A stretch of 64,000 nt of DNA from DATKMK01 sp035541895 (GTDB lineage: Bacteria; Desulfobacterota; Binatia; HRBIN30; JACQVA1): the NCBI GenBank assembly GCA_035541895.1, contig DATKMK010000098.1, forward strand, positions 1 to 64,000, in the 5' to 3' direction. A program made the position numbers and the translations under genes. Within the stretch, counting starts at the first letter, position 1, and every line of letters starts with the position of its first letter. Positions 7,768 through 15,595 of this stretch are shown here, piece after piece. The notes under the pieces were generated by a model. That model saw only the letters and a program-made list of their open reading frames with translations. It was not told the origin of the DNA and did no database searches.

Positions 7768-8537
7768 CACACCGGCGGGCCGGAGAAGCCGTCGCGCCGG
7801 ATGCGCCAGAAATGCACCGCCATGAACAGGCTGGCAACCAGGGGAATGAAGATGCAGTGCAAAATGTAGAAGCGCAGCAGCGTGTGCGGGCCGATCTCGC
7901 CGCCGCCGAAGAGGAAGGCGCGCGCATCGTAGATCGGATTGACGCCCACGAACTCGTGGAACGGCCCCTCGTGCCCGAGCAGCGGTGTCGCGCGTCCCAT
8001 GTTCGAACCGACCGTCACCGCCCAGATCGACAGCTGATCCCACGGCAGCAGGTAGCCGGTGAAACTCAGCAACAGGGTGAGCACCAACAGGATCACCCCC
8101 ACCACCCAGTTGAACTCCCGCGGCGGCTTGTACGAGCCGGTGAGGAAGACGCGGAACATGTGCAACCACACCGCGATCACCATGCCGTGCGCCGCCCAGC
8201 GGTGCATGTTGCGCATGAGCATCCCGAACGGCATGTCGAACTCGAGATACTTCATGTCGGCGTAGGCGTACTCGGCCGTCGGGCGGTAGTAGAACATGAG
8301 ATAGATGCCGGTGACCACGGTCACCAGGAACATCAGAAAGGTGATGCCACCCATGCACCAGGTGAAGCGCAGCCGGGTGGCGTGCTTGCGCACCTTGGAG
8401 GGATGCAGGTGCAGCCAGACGTTCCCCGACACCATGAGGATGCGGTTACGCGGCGTATCCTCGTACCCGTGCCGGAAGATGGACTGCCAAACCTGCGACT
8501 CCATGATCTGTCGCTTCACTTCATCGAACATCGCCAT
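7767..8537 (-). CDS. Cytochrome b N-terminal half (b6f-type) of bc complex
   Basis: A 256-aa, four-helix diheme cytochrome b. The heme-ligand histidines are H112 and H126 in helix B (RNMHRWAAHGMVIAVWLHMF) and H227 and H242 in helix D. The second pair is 15 residues apart, as in b6f-type cytochromes, rather than 14 as in bc1. The protein ends at RRDGFSGPPV after four helices, so the cytochrome is split and the other half is at 6765-7589. GYLLPWDQ and the conserved glycines of helix B support the assignment. A long N-terminal segment (about 55 aa) precedes helix A. Confidence 0.93.
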   Translation of the reverse strand: MAMFDEVKRQIMESQVWQSIFRHGYEDTPRNRILMVSGNVWLHLHPSKVRKHATRLRFTWCMGGITFLMFLVTVVTGIYLMFYYRPTAEYAYADMKYLEFDMPFGMLMRNMHRWAAHGMVIAVWLHMFRVFLTGSYKPPREFNWVVGVILLVLTLLLSFTGYLLPWDQLSIWAVTVGSNMGRATPLLGHEGPFHEFVGVNPIYDARAFLFGGGEIGPHTLLRFYILHCIFIPLVASLFMAVHFWRIRRDGFSGPPV

Positions 8538-8583
8538 GGTGATGTCTCAAACTCCTTCGTCGTTTGCCGTCGTGGTGCAAGCC

Positions 8584-9177
8584 TCAGACGTGCAGGAATG
8601 CGCCGGGCTTGTCCCACGTGCCGTAGATGTACTTGACGCTGACATCCACGACGATCTGCCCGTCCTCGGCTTTGGTGATCCGCACGCGGTCCATCGGTCG
8701 CGGCGCCGGACCTTCGAAGTTCACTCCATCCTTGTAGTAGCCGCTGCCGTGGCAGGGACACTTGAACTTGTTCTCGGCCGCCAGCCAGCGCGGCGTGCAG
8801 CCGAGGTGCGTGCACTTCGCGAAGATCGCGTAGAACCCTTCCTCGTTGCGCACGATCCAGACACGGAATTCCTTCTTGAACTTCTCGCTGATCTCACCGA
8901 TGGCGAAGTCGTTCGGAAAGCCAGCCTTGAAGGTCGATGGCGGGGTGAAGAGCACCCGCGGAAAAGCCGAGCGGACCGCTGCCAGGAGGCTGATCAACGA
9001 GAAGACGCCGAAGCCGCTCCATGCCAGGCGGCCGAAGAAATCACGCCGCGACCACAAACCGCCGAGTTGCTGCCGTTCGCGTTCGCGCTTGGCGCGTTCG
9101 AGCGCTTGTTCGGCGCGCCGACGTTCTTCCAGCACCGCCAGATCTTCGGCGGTTTGTCCCTTCTCTACCTTCGCCAT
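8584..9177 (-). CDS. Rieske [2Fe-2S] protein of bc complex
   Basis: A 197-aa protein. Residues 1-40 are highly charged and helical. A twin-arginine-like SRRDFFGR (about 43-50) precedes the single membrane anchor (about 52-72), as in Tat-translocated Rieske proteins. The cluster ligands are C122 and H124 (CTHLGC) and C140 and H143 (CPCHGSGY), with C127 and C142 as the expected disulfide. It accepts electrons from quinol at the Qo site formed by the two cytochrome b proteins encoded downstream. It is 46 bp upstream of the cytochrome b N-terminal gene and 18 bp downstream of the small first gene of the operon. Confidence 0.95.
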   Translation of the reverse strand: MAKVEKGQTAEDLAVLEERRRAEQALERAKRERERQQLGGLWSRRDFFGRLAWSGFGVFSLISLLAAVRSAFPRVLFTPPSTFKAGFPNDFAIGEISEKFKKEFRVWIVRNEEGFYAIFAKCTHLGCTPRWLAAENKFKCPCHGSGYYKDGVNFEGPAPRPMDRVRITKAEDGQIVVDVSVKYIYGTWDKPGAFLHV

Positions 9178-9195
9178 GCGTCGTACCTCGGCTCG

Positions 9196-9546
9196 TTAGC
9201 TCTGACGCAGCAACGTCGTCCCCACGCCCCAGGCAATCATCACGGCGGCGGTGGCAAACATCAGGAGGCCGACCGGCGGGAACAAGAACACGAGCACGCT
9301 TCCCATCAAAACAAGTGGAATGCCAATGCCGAACGGATTGAAGGTACCGGTCGCCGCCGGCGCAGGTAGCGGCTGCGGGTCAGTGAGTTGCACCTCGTCC
9401 CGCAACAGGCCGAGCGCCACATCGCGTAAACGTTCCCGTCCTTCCTCCTGTCCTGCATTGATCGTGTCTGCCAACTGACGCGCCAAGGCCTCCACCCGTG
9501 CCTCGGGCGTCTCGTCCCTTACCCGTGCTTCTCGTTCGTCAGTCAC
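9196..9546 (-). CDS. Small membrane protein, first gene of respiratory operon
   Basis: A 116-aa protein read from a GTG start. The first 65 residues are charged and predicted helical (EARVEALARQLADTINAGQEEG). Residues 72-112 form two adjacent membrane helices (IGIPLVLMGSVLVFLFPPV and LLMFATAAVMIAWGVG). I do not recognise a family. It is 18 bp upstream of the Rieske gene and is the promoter-proximal gene of the operon, so an assembly or accessory role in the bc complex is plausible but not demonstrated. Start choice is uncertain because the purine-rich GGGGGGC is about 15 nt upstream. Confidence 0.65.
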   Translation of the reverse strand: MTDEREARVRDETPEARVEALARQLADTINAGQEEGRERLRDVALGLLRDEVQLTDPQPLPAPAATGTFNPFGIGIPLVLMGSVLVFLFPPVGLLMFATAAVMIAWGVGTTLLRQS

Positions 9547-9737
9547 TGCGCGAACTGCCCCCCGCTACGTTCCTTGCAACGTACGGGTGCACCTACTCGC
9601 TACTTCAGAGCGTCCCTACATGTGGCATGTGCCCCCGGCGTTCGTCAACAGGCCGGGCGAGCCAGCCGAGCGGACTTCTTCTAATGATCGCAGCAGATGC
9701 CCTAATGTGGCATTGACCGCGCGGTGGTGGTGGACGC
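9547..9737 (-). promoter_or_regulatory. Upstream region of respiratory operon with duplicated ATGTGGCAT
   Basis: This 191-bp gap has no plausible gene and should contain the promoter of the minus-strand operon. The 9-mer ATGTGGCAT occurs twice in the same orientation, at 9620-9628 and 9705-9713, 85 bp apart. Its outer triplets are palindromic (ATG...CAT), as expected for a dimeric regulator. A weak TTGACG -35-like element lies on the minus strand at 9643-9648 without a convincing -10. Confidence 0.35.
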
Positions 9738-10541
9738 TCAGCCCTGGCGGACGGTGAATTGCACCGGCACCCGCTTGGATCCACGCTGCACGGATAGCTG
9801 CACCGACGCGCCGGCCTTCAGCGCTCGTAGTTTGCTGCTGAAATCGCCAACGCCGCTCACCACCTCGCCGTCCACTTCGAGGATGACGTCGCCGCGTAGC
9901 AACCCGGCCTGGGCCGTGTCTTCGACGTCGGCGACGATGACCCCCTTCCCGGGCGGCAGGCTGAAGTACTCCGCCATCTCGTCGGTGAGATTCTGCACGG
10001 TGACGCCGGAGATCTTCCGCAGGCTGTCGGCGGGCGCCTCGTGCTGCAGATCGATCGTCGTGCTGCCTTGCAGCAATGCCGTGGCCACGAAGATGGGACG
10101 GTGGAAGCGGATGGCCAGTGCGATGGCGTCGCTCGGGCGGCTGTCGATGCGCAGATCCTGGCGGCCGCTGTGCAGCCAGATGCTCGCGTAGTAGGTGCTA
10201 TCCTTGAGTTCCTGGATCACCACCTTCTGCATCTCGACGCCGGTCTGCTCGAGGATGGTTTTGATGAGATCGTGCGTCATCGGCCGCGGCGGATTGATGC
10301 CTTGGATCTGCATGGCGATCGCTTGCGCTTCCGCCGGCCCGATCCAGATCGGCAGCGCCAGTTTGCGATCCTGGTCCTGCAGCACGACAACCGGCGCATG
10401 CGTACTGCTGTCGTAGCCGATGCTGCGCACCTCGACTTCAACCTCGGTCTTCTCCTGCGAACGACAGGCCGCGCAGCCAACGGCACCGAGCACTACCAGG
10501 GTCCAGATGCGCAGCCGGCGTGCAGTCAGCGTGGAATGCAT
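9738..10541 (-). CDS. Exported BFN (DUF151) domain protein with C-terminal PDZ domain
   Basis: A 267-aa protein. The first 27 residues form a signal peptide ending in cysteines (VVLGAVGCAAC), compatible with a lipoprotein. Residues 32-170 match the bifunctional nuclease/DUF151 family, with the typical LALPIWIGPAEAQAIAMQIQ and DSRPSDAIALAIRF motifs. Residues 175-265 form a PDZ domain (GKGVIVADVEDTAQAGLLRGD). BFN proteins are usually cytosolic and of uncertain biochemical role. Export plus a PDZ peptide-binding domain points to envelope protein quality control or scaffolding, which is inference. No Shine-Dalgarno is visible and a hairpin lies directly upstream of the start. Confidence 0.82.
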   Translation of the reverse strand: MHSTLTARRLRIWTLVVLGAVGCAACRSQEKTEVEVEVRSIGYDSSTHAPVVVLQDQDRKLALPIWIGPAEAQAIAMQIQGINPPRPMTHDLIKTILEQTGVEMQKVVIQELKDSTYYASIWLHSGRQDLRIDSRPSDAIALAIRFHRPIFVATALLQGSTTIDLQHEAPADSLRKISGVTVQNLTDEMAEYFSLPPGKGVIVADVEDTAQAGLLRGDVILEVDGEVVSGVGDFSSKLRALKAGASVQLSVQRGSKRVPVQFTVRQG

Positions 10542-10545
10542 GCGA

Positions 10546-10570
10546 GCACCGTGCTCAGAGTCTACGGTGC
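10546..10570 (-). promoter_or_regulatory. Hairpin 4 nt upstream of the BFN-PDZ start codon
   Basis: GCACCGT (10546-10552) and ACGGTGC (10564-10570) are perfect 7-bp inverted repeats with an 11-nt loop. On the transcribed strand the stem ends 4 nt before the ATG at 10541, where the ribosome site should be. It may restrict initiation or mark the end of the upstream plsB transcript. Confidence 0.35.
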
Positions 10571-10626
10571 CCTCCGCGGCAATTCAACACGCTTCCACCC
10601 GGCGCCGCCACGGCACACCGTGTTCG

Positions 10627-13245
10627 CTACGCCTGCTGCAGGAATCCCGCCAGCCGGCGCTCGACGCCCGTGAGCTCGCCGAACTGCGGGCCGCAGCGGA
10701 CGATGCGGTCGCGCCCCTTGCCCGCGGTGATCGTGACGGCTCCGGTCTCCGCATAGCGGCTCAGCGCGTTGCCCAACGTCACGGTCGAGTTGCCCTCCGG
10801 CTTGCGCACCTCGCCCAGCAGCAGGCCCGCCGCGTAGCGCTTGCGGATGGCATCGAGAACCGCCTTCTGCGACATGCCGCCATCGACCACCCGCGACAGC
10901 GTCTGCGCCGTCATCCAGTAGGCCTCGCAGAAGTTGTCGAGCATGCCGGACATGCTGTGCATCAGCGGATGCTCGGCGTTAGGCGCGTCGCCATCTCCGG
11001 CGACAACGGCCCCCTCGGCGCGGAAGTACTCGAGCAGCTGTCCGAGTTGAGCCGCCACCGCCTCGCGCTCGGGCAACGGAAACTCCCAGCGGTACAGATT
11101 CAACCACCAGCGCACCTCGTCTTTGAGTGCGCCGCCGCGCAAGCCGGTCAGCAAGGCGCGCGCGAGCAGCGCCGGCAGCAGAAAGAAGTGGATCGAGTTG
11201 TTCTTGTAGAAGTCCAAGCGCATCCGCTTCTCGGGCGGCACGTGGATGATCCCCTCGTCACCCGGCAAGCGTTGAATCAGGCCGGCGTTCTCGAGAAACG
11301 CCAGGCTTTCCTTGAAGTCGGCGGCGTTGCGCTCCAACGAAGCGGTCACACGCACGCCGTGCCGTCGCAGGAAGCGCAGCAACGTTTGCGCGCCCGTGAG
11401 GAACTGCGAATAGCGCAGGGCCGGATGCGGCGCACTCAGGAGGACGCTCGCCGACACCGAGGTCGCACCGACCACGGTGACCTCGTTGACATCCCGCAGG
11501 ATGCGGAAGCCGAGTTTCTGTGTCAGCCGTCGCTTCTCCTCCTCGACCGCCGGTTGGCCCGTACCCGCCCGGAAGCGTTCCTTCGCATCGCCCAGCACCT
11601 CGCGCAGGGAGACCGGGTCGGCAAAGGTAACGTACACCGTCCCGTACTTCTGCCGCAGCACCGTGCGCGCCTTCAGCAGCGCCCACAGCGATTCCTTCTC
11701 CTTCTCAGCGCCGACCAGCTCGCGGCTGTATGACTCCTCTTCGACGACCCGCCCGTAGTGGATGGACACCGGCACCAGGTACAGATCGCGGCGCACGCCG
11801 GCGACGTAGGCGTTGACGATGGCCGACAGCATGCCGAGCTTCGGTGTCAGGATCTTGCCCGTGCGGCTGCGCCCGCCTTCGATGAAGAACTCTTGCGTAT
11901 AGCCCTCGCGAATCAGGAAGGCGAGGTAATTGCGGAAGACCGCTTTGTACAGCTCGTTGCCCTCGAAGCTGCGGCGGATGAAGTACGCGCCGGCACCGCG
12001 GAACAACGGGCCGAGCGGCCAGAACGACAGGTTGATGCCGGCGGCGATGTGCGGCGGGCTCAGGTAGTTGGCGTGGAACAGATACGACAGGATCAGGTAG
12101 TCGAAGTGGCTGCGGTGGCACGGCACCAACACCACCGGGTGCTGCTTGACACACTCGGCGACTTTATCGAGGCCGCTGTACTCGAAGCCTTGGAAGACGC
12201 GCGGCCAGATGCGGCTGAAGAGGAACTCGATGACGCCGAAGTAGCTGCCCTTGAAGTTCGCCGCCATCTCATCGAAGTAGCGCTCCGCCGTCCGCCACAG
12301 CTGCGATTCGGCCTGGTTGCGCTCGCGGGCCAGCCGATGAATGAGCTGCGCGAGGTCCTCGCCCTGCAACACCAGCTGACGCACCGTGCGCTTCGGCAGC
12401 AACGTCGGTCCGGTCACCAGGCGCTCCTCACGGCGCAGGAAGATCTGCAAAGCGCGCGCGACGCGGCGCACGATGCGCTCGTCACTCTCGTGGCGGTAGC
12501 GGTGCGCAAACTCGCGCAGGGCGACGTCCTTGCCGACGGTGATGCTGGTCTCGCGCGCGCTCCATACCAGCGACAGGAGTCGCTTCACTTCGCCGGGCGC
12601 CTCTTGCACGCTGTACACCAGCGTCGCCAGCCAGGACTCGCGCCGCCGGAAACCGCGGCCGCGCAGCACGGCCAGCGGCACGAGGAACACCTCGTGCTCG
12701 TTGGCGCGCCCGGCGCGCAGGATCTCGCGCAGGTAATCGGTGCCGCTGCGCACACGCCGCAGCGCCGAGCGGCGGCTCTCCAACAGCCGCATCCCCGGCG
12801 CCCGGCTGCGCATGAAGATCAGCACCGGCCGCCCCTGGCTGACGAGGCGCTGACAACGGTCACGATCTTCGTAGCGGCGCAACTCCTTGCCGCGCATGCG
12901 CGCGGCGCGCAGCCGCTGCCACAGCGTGCCGACGATCTCGCGCAGCGGCCGCAGAATGAGCGTCGGGATGTCGGAAACGAACTCCGGCATCGGCAAGCCC
13001 TCGCGCAGCAGGATGAACGCAATCAACATGAAATCGACGAGGGAACGGTAGCGCATGACGTACACGATGCTGCCGCGTGCGGCGAGGCTGCGAATGTGTT
13101 CGATGGCGCCGGGGTCGACACGCACCTGCGAGAACAATTTCCGGCACAGCAACCCTGGCAACGCCCCGAAGCGGCGCAGCGGTCCGGTAGCGGTCAAATC
13201 TGGCCCCGGGGCCACGCGTGCGGACTCATTCATTGCCTGCGTCAT
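10627..13245 (-). CDS. plsB: Glycerol-3-phosphate acyltransferase PlsB
   Basis: An 872-aa membrane-associated acyltransferase, close in length to E. coli PlsB. The catalytic HX4D box is H377-D382 (PCHRSHFDYL). The glycerol-phosphate-binding blocks follow: GPLFRGAGAYFIRRSF (about 412-427), FIEGGRSRTGK (454-464) and VPVSIHYGRV. The N-terminal segment (VYVMRYRSLVDFMLIAF) has the degenerate acyltransferase-like look of other PlsB proteins. It acylates sn-glycerol-3-phosphate at position 1 as the first step of phospholipid synthesis, on the cytosolic face of the inner membrane. The gene is divergent from the lipase gene at 13310 with 64 bp between starts. Confidence 0.94.
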   Translation of the reverse strand: MTQAMNESARVAPGPDLTATGPLRRFGALPGLLCRKLFSQVRVDPGAIEHIRSLAARGSIVYVMRYRSLVDFMLIAFILLREGLPMPEFVSDIPTLILRPLREIVGTLWQRLRAARMRGKELRRYEDRDRCQRLVSQGRPVLIFMRSRAPGMRLLESRRSALRRVRSGTDYLREILRAGRANEHEVFLVPLAVLRGRGFRRRESWLATLVYSVQEAPGEVKRLLSLVWSARETSITVGKDVALREFAHRYRHESDERIVRRVARALQIFLRREERLVTGPTLLPKRTVRQLVLQGEDLAQLIHRLARERNQAESQLWRTAERYFDEMAANFKGSYFGVIEFLFSRIWPRVFQGFEYSGLDKVAECVKQHPVVLVPCHRSHFDYLILSYLFHANYLSPPHIAAGINLSFWPLGPLFRGAGAYFIRRSFEGNELYKAVFRNYLAFLIREGYTQEFFIEGGRSRTGKILTPKLGMLSAIVNAYVAGVRRDLYLVPVSIHYGRVVEEESYSRELVGAEKEKESLWALLKARTVLRQKYGTVYVTFADPVSLREVLGDAKERFRAGTGQPAVEEEKRRLTQKLGFRILRDVNEVTVVGATSVSASVLLSAPHPALRYSQFLTGAQTLLRFLRRHGVRVTASLERNAADFKESLAFLENAGLIQRLPGDEGIIHVPPEKRMRLDFYKNNSIHFFLLPALLARALLTGLRGGALKDEVRWWLNLYRWEFPLPEREAVAAQLGQLLEYFRAEGAVVAGDGDAPNAEHPLMHSMSGMLDNFCEAYWMTAQTLSRVVDGGMSQKAVLDAIRKRYAAGLLLGEVRKPEGNSTVTLGNALSRYAETGAVTITAGKGRDRIVRCGPQFGELTGVERRLAGFLQQA

Positions 13246-13309
13246 ACCATTCCGCGTCGCACACCGCGACTACTTTGCCCCACTGCCGCCGCTCAGCTAA
13301 GCCTGCAGC

Positions 13310-14134
13310 GTGCGGGCACTCTGGCAGATTCTGGCCGCCTTCGGTGTGGTGACGGTGCTATTCAACGCCGTCCTCTACGCCGTGCGTGCCCGCGTGCTGC
13401 GTGGCTTGGAGGCGTGCGACGCGGTGGCACGACTCGGCCTCGTGCACGCTGCAGGGGCCTTCGCGACAGAGTGCGCCGCCACCGCCGTGGTGCTGCTCAC
13501 CGTCCCATTCGGCTGGCTGCTGCCGCAGTGCCGCTCCGGCCGCGGCACCCGCGGCCCGGTGCTGCTCATCCATGGGTGGAGCTTGAACCGTGGCTGCTTC
13601 TGGCTGCTGCGCCGGCGCTTGCTGCGCGACGGCTGGAGCCCTGTCTGCTGCCTCGACTATCGCTCGCTGCGCTGCGACGTCGAAGGCGGCGCAGTCCGTC
13701 TCCGCGACGCGGTCGAGCGCCTGCCGGAAGCGCTCGCGCACCCGCCAGTCATGCTGATCGGCCACAGCCTCGGCGGCCTGGTGGCGCGCTACTACGCGCG
13801 CCGCTATCCCGCTCCCAGGGTGCGGCGCATCGTCACCCTGGGGACGCCACACCGTGGCACGGCGTTGGCCCGCATGCCCGGTGGTGCGGGCCACAAGCTC
13901 GCCCCTGGCTCCCAGTTCCTCAACAAGTTGAACGCCGCCGACCGCGTGCCGCAACAGTTCGATGTCATCGCCATCCACTCCAGCTTCGATGCCATGCTCC
14001 TGCCTCCGCAAAACGCCGAGTACCCCGTCGCCTTCAACATCCGCGTCAGCGACGTGGGGCACAATGCGCTGCTGTTCTCGTCGAAGGTGTACGCGTTGAT
14101 CAGCGAGAATCTCGCCGCCGCACTCCCCCGCTGA
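13310..14134 (+). CDS. Alpha/beta-hydrolase, lipase/esterase family
   Basis: A 274-aa protein read from GTG. An N-terminal membrane anchor (about 5-27) and a second hydrophobic stretch (about 55-72) precede an alpha/beta-hydrolase core starting at GPVLLIHGW (oxyanion region 83-90). The nucleophile elbow is GHSLGG with S153, followed by VARYYARRYP and LGTPHRGTALA, typical of triacylglycerol-lipase-like enzymes. Candidate acid and base residues are D227 and H251 (DVGHNALLFS). It probably hydrolyses lipid or ester substrates at the inner membrane. It is followed 3 bp later by the next gene, suggesting co-transcription. Confidence 0.8.
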   Translation: MRALWQILAAFGVVTVLFNAVLYAVRARVLRGLEACDAVARLGLVHAAGAFATECAATAVVLLTVPFGWLLPQCRSGRGTRGPVLLIHGWSLNRGCFWLLRRRLLRDGWSPVCCLDYRSLRCDVEGGAVRLRDAVERLPEALAHPPVMLIGHSLGGLVARYYARRYPAPRVRRIVTLGTPHRGTALARMPGGAGHKLAPGSQFLNKLNAADRVPQQFDVIAIHSSFDAMLLPPQNAEYPVAFNIRVSDVGHNALLFSSKVYALISENLAAALPR

Positions 14135-14137
14135 GCG

Positions 14138-14806
14138 ATGACGTACGTCCTCATCTTCCTCGGCGGCCTCGCCGGTTCCCTGCACTGCGTGGGCATGTGC
14201 GGCGGCTTCCCGCTGGCGGTGGCCGGCGCCGCACCGTCGCACGGCCTGGTTCGCCAGCTGCTCTACAACGCCGGTCGCCTCAACACCTTGGTCTTCATCG
14301 GTGCGCTGTCCGGTGCACTCGGCGCAGCATTCGTCGCCGCGGGCCCCGTACGCCAGCTCGAACAGACCCTGGCGATCCTCGCGGGCACGTTCATGATCAT
14401 CGTCGGGCTCGAAGTGCTTGGGCTGCTGGCACAGGTCACCACACGCGGTGCGGCGCTAGCACAGGCGACCGTCGGCCGCATGCTCGGCGGCCTGATGCGC
14501 TCGCGCTCACTGGCCGCGCCGTTGGCGCTCGGCGTGTTCAACGCGTTCCTGCCGTGTCAGTTGATCTACGCCTTCGCCGCGCGCGCCGCGAGCACGGCTT
14601 CGGTGAGCGAAGGCATGCTCACCATGCTGTGCTTCGGCCTCGGCACGGTGCCGGCCATGCTGTCGCTCGGTGTCGCCGGCGTCCTCGCGCGCCCCACCGT
14701 GCGGGCGCGGTTGTCCGTGGCGTCCGGTGTGCTCATCATCGCCTTCGGCGTGCTCACGGTGCTACGCGGTTTCGCTGTGCTGCCCCATAGCGGGCACGGA
14801 CACTAG
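14138..14806 (+). CDS. TauE/SafE-UreH-like six-helix membrane protein
   Basis: A 222-aa polytopic protein with about six helices. The N-terminal GSLHCVGMCGGF motif with its paired cysteines in the first helix is typical of the small sulfite-exporter-like/UreH-DsbD-related family. Members are often encoded near cytochrome oxidase or c-type cytochrome maturation genes and are thought to move small ions, thiols or metals. Here the nearest respiratory genes are several kb away, so a link to copper or heme handling is only suggestive. It follows the lipase gene by 3 bp. Confidence 0.75.
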   Translation: MTYVLIFLGGLAGSLHCVGMCGGFPLAVAGAAPSHGLVRQLLYNAGRLNTLVFIGALSGALGAAFVAAGPVRQLEQTLAILAGTFMIIVGLEVLGLLAQVTTRGAALAQATVGRMLGGLMRSRSLAAPLALGVFNAFLPCQLIYAFAARAASTASVSEGMLTMLCFGLGTVPAMLSLGVAGVLARPTVRARLSVASGVLIIAFGVLTVLRGFAVLPHSGHGH

Positions 14807-14846
14807 GGTGCGTAGGCGGGACGCGCGCGCCGCCAGCCCTTCAGAT

Positions 14847-15194
14847 TCAACTCTGCGCCACACCAATGAGCACCAGCAAGACCGCCGTGATCACCAGCTT
14901 CACGAGCGCGATCACGACCGACGCCACCAGAATGGGGACCACGCGCAGCTTACCGTTGCGGTAGAACGCCGCCGCTACGGCAGGCGGGATGACGGCGTAG
15001 CTGAGGTTGATGCGCCAGAAATGGCTGGCGCGCGCATGCGCCCACAGCGGACCGCCCGCGAACAGGAAGACGATCACCGACAGGGCGAGGATCGCCAGGA
15101 ACTGCGTGCGTGTCAGCTCGAGCGCGGTCCAGATGCCACGCGTCGGCAGCGGGCCGAAGAGCGGCGTGCGCCGCGGCGGCGGTCTGTCGTTCAC
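14847..15194 (-). CDS. Small uncharacterised membrane protein
   Basis: A 115-aa protein with three hydrophobic helices (about 28-48, 58-78 and 87-110) after a proline/arginine-rich N-terminus (VNDRPPPRRTPLFGP). I used the GTG at 15194 because longer readings overlap the divergent regulator gene. No family is recognised. It converges on the TauE-like gene, with 40 bp between stops, and shares a 53-bp divergent promoter region with the HTH/zinc-ribbon regulator, so it could be that regulator's target. Confidence 0.5.
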   Translation of the reverse strand: MNDRPPPRRTPLFGPLPTRGIWTALELTRTQFLAILALSVIVFLFAGGPLWAHARASHFWRINLSYAVIPPAVAAAFYRNGKLRVVPILVASVVIALVKLVITAVLLVLIGVAQS

Positions 15195-15247
15195 GCCGAG
15201 GTTGTACCGATGTCGATCCAACTTGACCAGTGCTAGAGTCGGAGACC

Positions 15248-15568
15248 ATGCACAAGCGAGCGCCCGCCGAGCCGCGTGGCCGCGACGCCACCGTACGGGA
15301 AGAGCTTCATGCGGTGCTGCTTGCGGGTCCGGCGACGGCACGCGATCTCTCGAAACGCGTCGGCATTCCCGAGCACGAAGTCGCCGGCCATCTCGAACAT
15401 CTAGAACGCTCCCTCAAGCACAGGGATGAGAAGCTGGTGATCGAACCGCCCCGGTGCATGGACTGCGGCTTCGCCTTCACGCGGCGCCATCGCTTCACCC
15501 GGCCGAGCGGCTGCCCGCAATGTCGCGGCCGGCGCATCACGCTGCCGCAGTTTCACATTGAGGCGTAG
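15248..15568 (+). CDS. Predicted transcriptional regulator, winged HTH plus zinc ribbon
   Basis: A 106-aa protein with start at the ATG preceded by GGAGACC. Residues 15-60 form an ArsR-like winged helix (REELHAVLLAGPATARDLSKR). Residues 70-97 form a zinc ribbon with two CxxC pairs (RCMDCGF and GCPQCRG). This matches the COG3357-type HTH/zinc-ribbon proteins found scattered in bacteria and archaea, whose ligands are unknown. It is divergent from the small membrane protein at 14847 and converges with the radical SAM gene, 27 bp apart. Confidence 0.8.
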   Translation: MHKRAPAEPRGRDATVREELHAVLLAGPATARDLSKRVGIPEHEVAGHLEHLERSLKHRDEKLVIEPPRCMDCGFAFTRRHRFTRPSGCPQCRGRRITLPQFHIEA

Positions 15569-15595
15569 CCTGTTGCACCGCCGATGCCGCGCCGC

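Noticed and set aside
11758..14790. Long plus-strand open frame of 1010 codons
   Set aside because: It runs antisense to plsB and out of frame with the lipase and TauE-like genes. Its composition is the Arg/Ala/His-rich mirror of GC-rich coding sequence and no motif is present.
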